DNA of 64,000 nucleotides, from positions 434,001 through 498,000 of the forward strand of contig CBDDBK010000004.1 in NCBI GenBank assembly GCA_965225715.1, in the 5' to 3' direction. A program made the position numbers and the translations under genes. Positions 63,601 to 64,000 of this stretch are shown here, piece after piece. The notes below the pieces were generated by a model that saw nothing but the letters and a program-made list of their open reading frames with translations, did no database searches and was not told the DNA's origin. Every line of letters begins with the position of its first letter. Within the stretch, counting starts at the first letter, position 1. The DNA is from CBDDBK01 sp965225715. Its GTDB lineage: Bacteria; Bacteroidota; Bacteroidia; Cytophagales; Flammeovirgaceae.

Positions 63601-63867
63601 GGTGGTTTGGTAACAGGTATTGAGGATGTTTTTACTCAAACTGAAATCGTATTGTATCCGAATCCAAGCACAAATTTTTTACATATAAGGGGCTTGAAAA
63701 AGATAGGGGTCGTGGAACTTCTATTTTATAACCTTCAAGGTCAAATAGTAAAGGAATACAGTGAGATTCAAGATGTTTATGATGTTAGCGATTTGCCTAA
63801 GGGTTTCTATATAGCGCTTATCAAAACGTTAAATTTTGAAAAAACCATTAATTTTATTATCAACTAA
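60642..63867 (+). pseudogene. LRR / Ig-like / cadherin-like / T9SS surface protein, copy 3, frameshifted
   Basis: Third paralogue: thirteen LRRs in block 1 and eight in block 2, two Ig-like domains, a cadherin-like domain and the sorting domain. A T5 tract at 63274-63278 replaces the T4 found at the equivalent point of copy 1 (56972-56975). The reading frame therefore shifts after PSLIF and stops at TAA 63312-63314 (890 residues). The rest (cadherin-like plus sorting domain, ending SDLPKGFYIALIK then TINFIIN) is open in another frame from about 63289 to 63867. As written, the product lacks the T9SS signal and would stay periplasmic. The change may be a real mutation, a slippage switch or a sequencing error. 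Confidence 0.85.
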
Positions 63868-63875
63868 ATTTTTAT

Positions 63876-63995
63876 ATTAGAGTCTATTTTGTAAAATTTT
63901 TTAGAGATTTCATCGATTTTTAAATATTTGTTTTTCAATGATTTACATTTTATAGTTTTTACTTCGTGCAAAAAAAATAGAATATAGACTCTAAT
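63876..63995. repeat. 120-bp inverted-repeat element, ATTAGAGTCTAT ends
   Basis: ATTAGAGTCTAT at 63876-63887 is mirrored exactly by ATAGACTCTAAT at 63984-63995. The interior contains TTTTTAAATATTTG and CTTCGTGCAAAAAAAATAG blocks that recur in the elements at 14558-14676 and 44915-45025. It begins nine bases after the stop of LRR copy 3. Non-coding. Confidence 0.8.
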
Positions 63996-64000
63996 AATCT

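Noticed and set aside
1..64000. tRNA, rRNA, riboswitch or replication-origin sequences
   Set aside because: I looked for TΨC-arm sequences such as GGTTCGAATCC, DnaA-box clusters and conserved riboswitch cores and recognised none; this was a reading by eye, not a covariance-model search.

Overview
The window is a low-GC (AT-rich) chromosomal segment of a Bacteroidota bacterium. The lineage call rests on several features: type IX secretion C-terminal sorting domains on leucine-rich-repeat proteins, a DUF4837-type lipoprotein, an OmpP1/FadL-like porin, a Bacteroidota-style FtsW, a CtlX citrulline hydrolase, and general absence of obvious Shine-Dalgarno sequences. I cannot place it below phylum from sequence alone.

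Layout. (1) 1-5213: the 3' end of hutI, then a piece of the spc ribosomal operon (rpsE, rpmD, rplO, an Rpn-nuclease C-terminal fragment, secY, map). (2) 5306-11444: two near-identical cadherin-repeat/beta-propeller surface proteins made by tandem duplication, followed by a beta-propeller/OmpA protein. (3) 11590-17193: an FAD oxidoreductase, a FadL-like porin, a TerD protein, and a second, inverted ribosomal block (rpmJ, rpsM, rpsK). (4) 17477-25146: a SpoIIE/RsbU phosphatase, hutG, a tandem-repeat secreted protein, HAD and histidine phosphatases, and a WG-repeat protein. (5) 25232-28813: a two-gene module of a HEPN-like protein and a 991-residue double ATPase (KGGIGRT MinD-like plus a second P-loop). 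This is the best candidate for an undescribed conflict/defence system and is followed directly by ftsW. (6) 30015-39503: mostly housekeeping genes (galE, YihY, ctlX, a heptosyltransferase-like GT9, DUF4837, a UDG-family protein, bacilliredoxin, rhodanese). (7) 39689-41798: a compact type II restriction-modification pair. (8) 41938-48064: hemA, htrA, lpdA and arginase. (9) 48065-50206: a decayed zone with an ISAs1-like transposase remnant, another broken gene and a full-length Rpn nuclease. (10) 50349-63867: tamB and three tandem LRR/Ig/cadherin/T9SS surface proteins, the third broken by a one-base frameshift.

Themes. The normally contiguous spc/alpha ribosomal operon is scattered and partly inverted, and ftsW stands alone, so the genome looks heavily rearranged. 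Short dispersed intergenic elements (a TAGAGTCTA-ended inverted-repeat family and a hairpin-ended repeat of about 81 bp), transposase debris and several gene fragments (Rpn C-terminus, DUF1295 C-terminus) fit this. Surface-protein genes grow by tandem duplication and by expansion of 300-bp, 72-bp and 69-bp in-frame repeats. Histidine and arginine/citrulline catabolism is represented by hutI, hutG, arginase and ctlX at separate loci. I saw no tRNA, rRNA, CRISPR array or intact insertion sequence.
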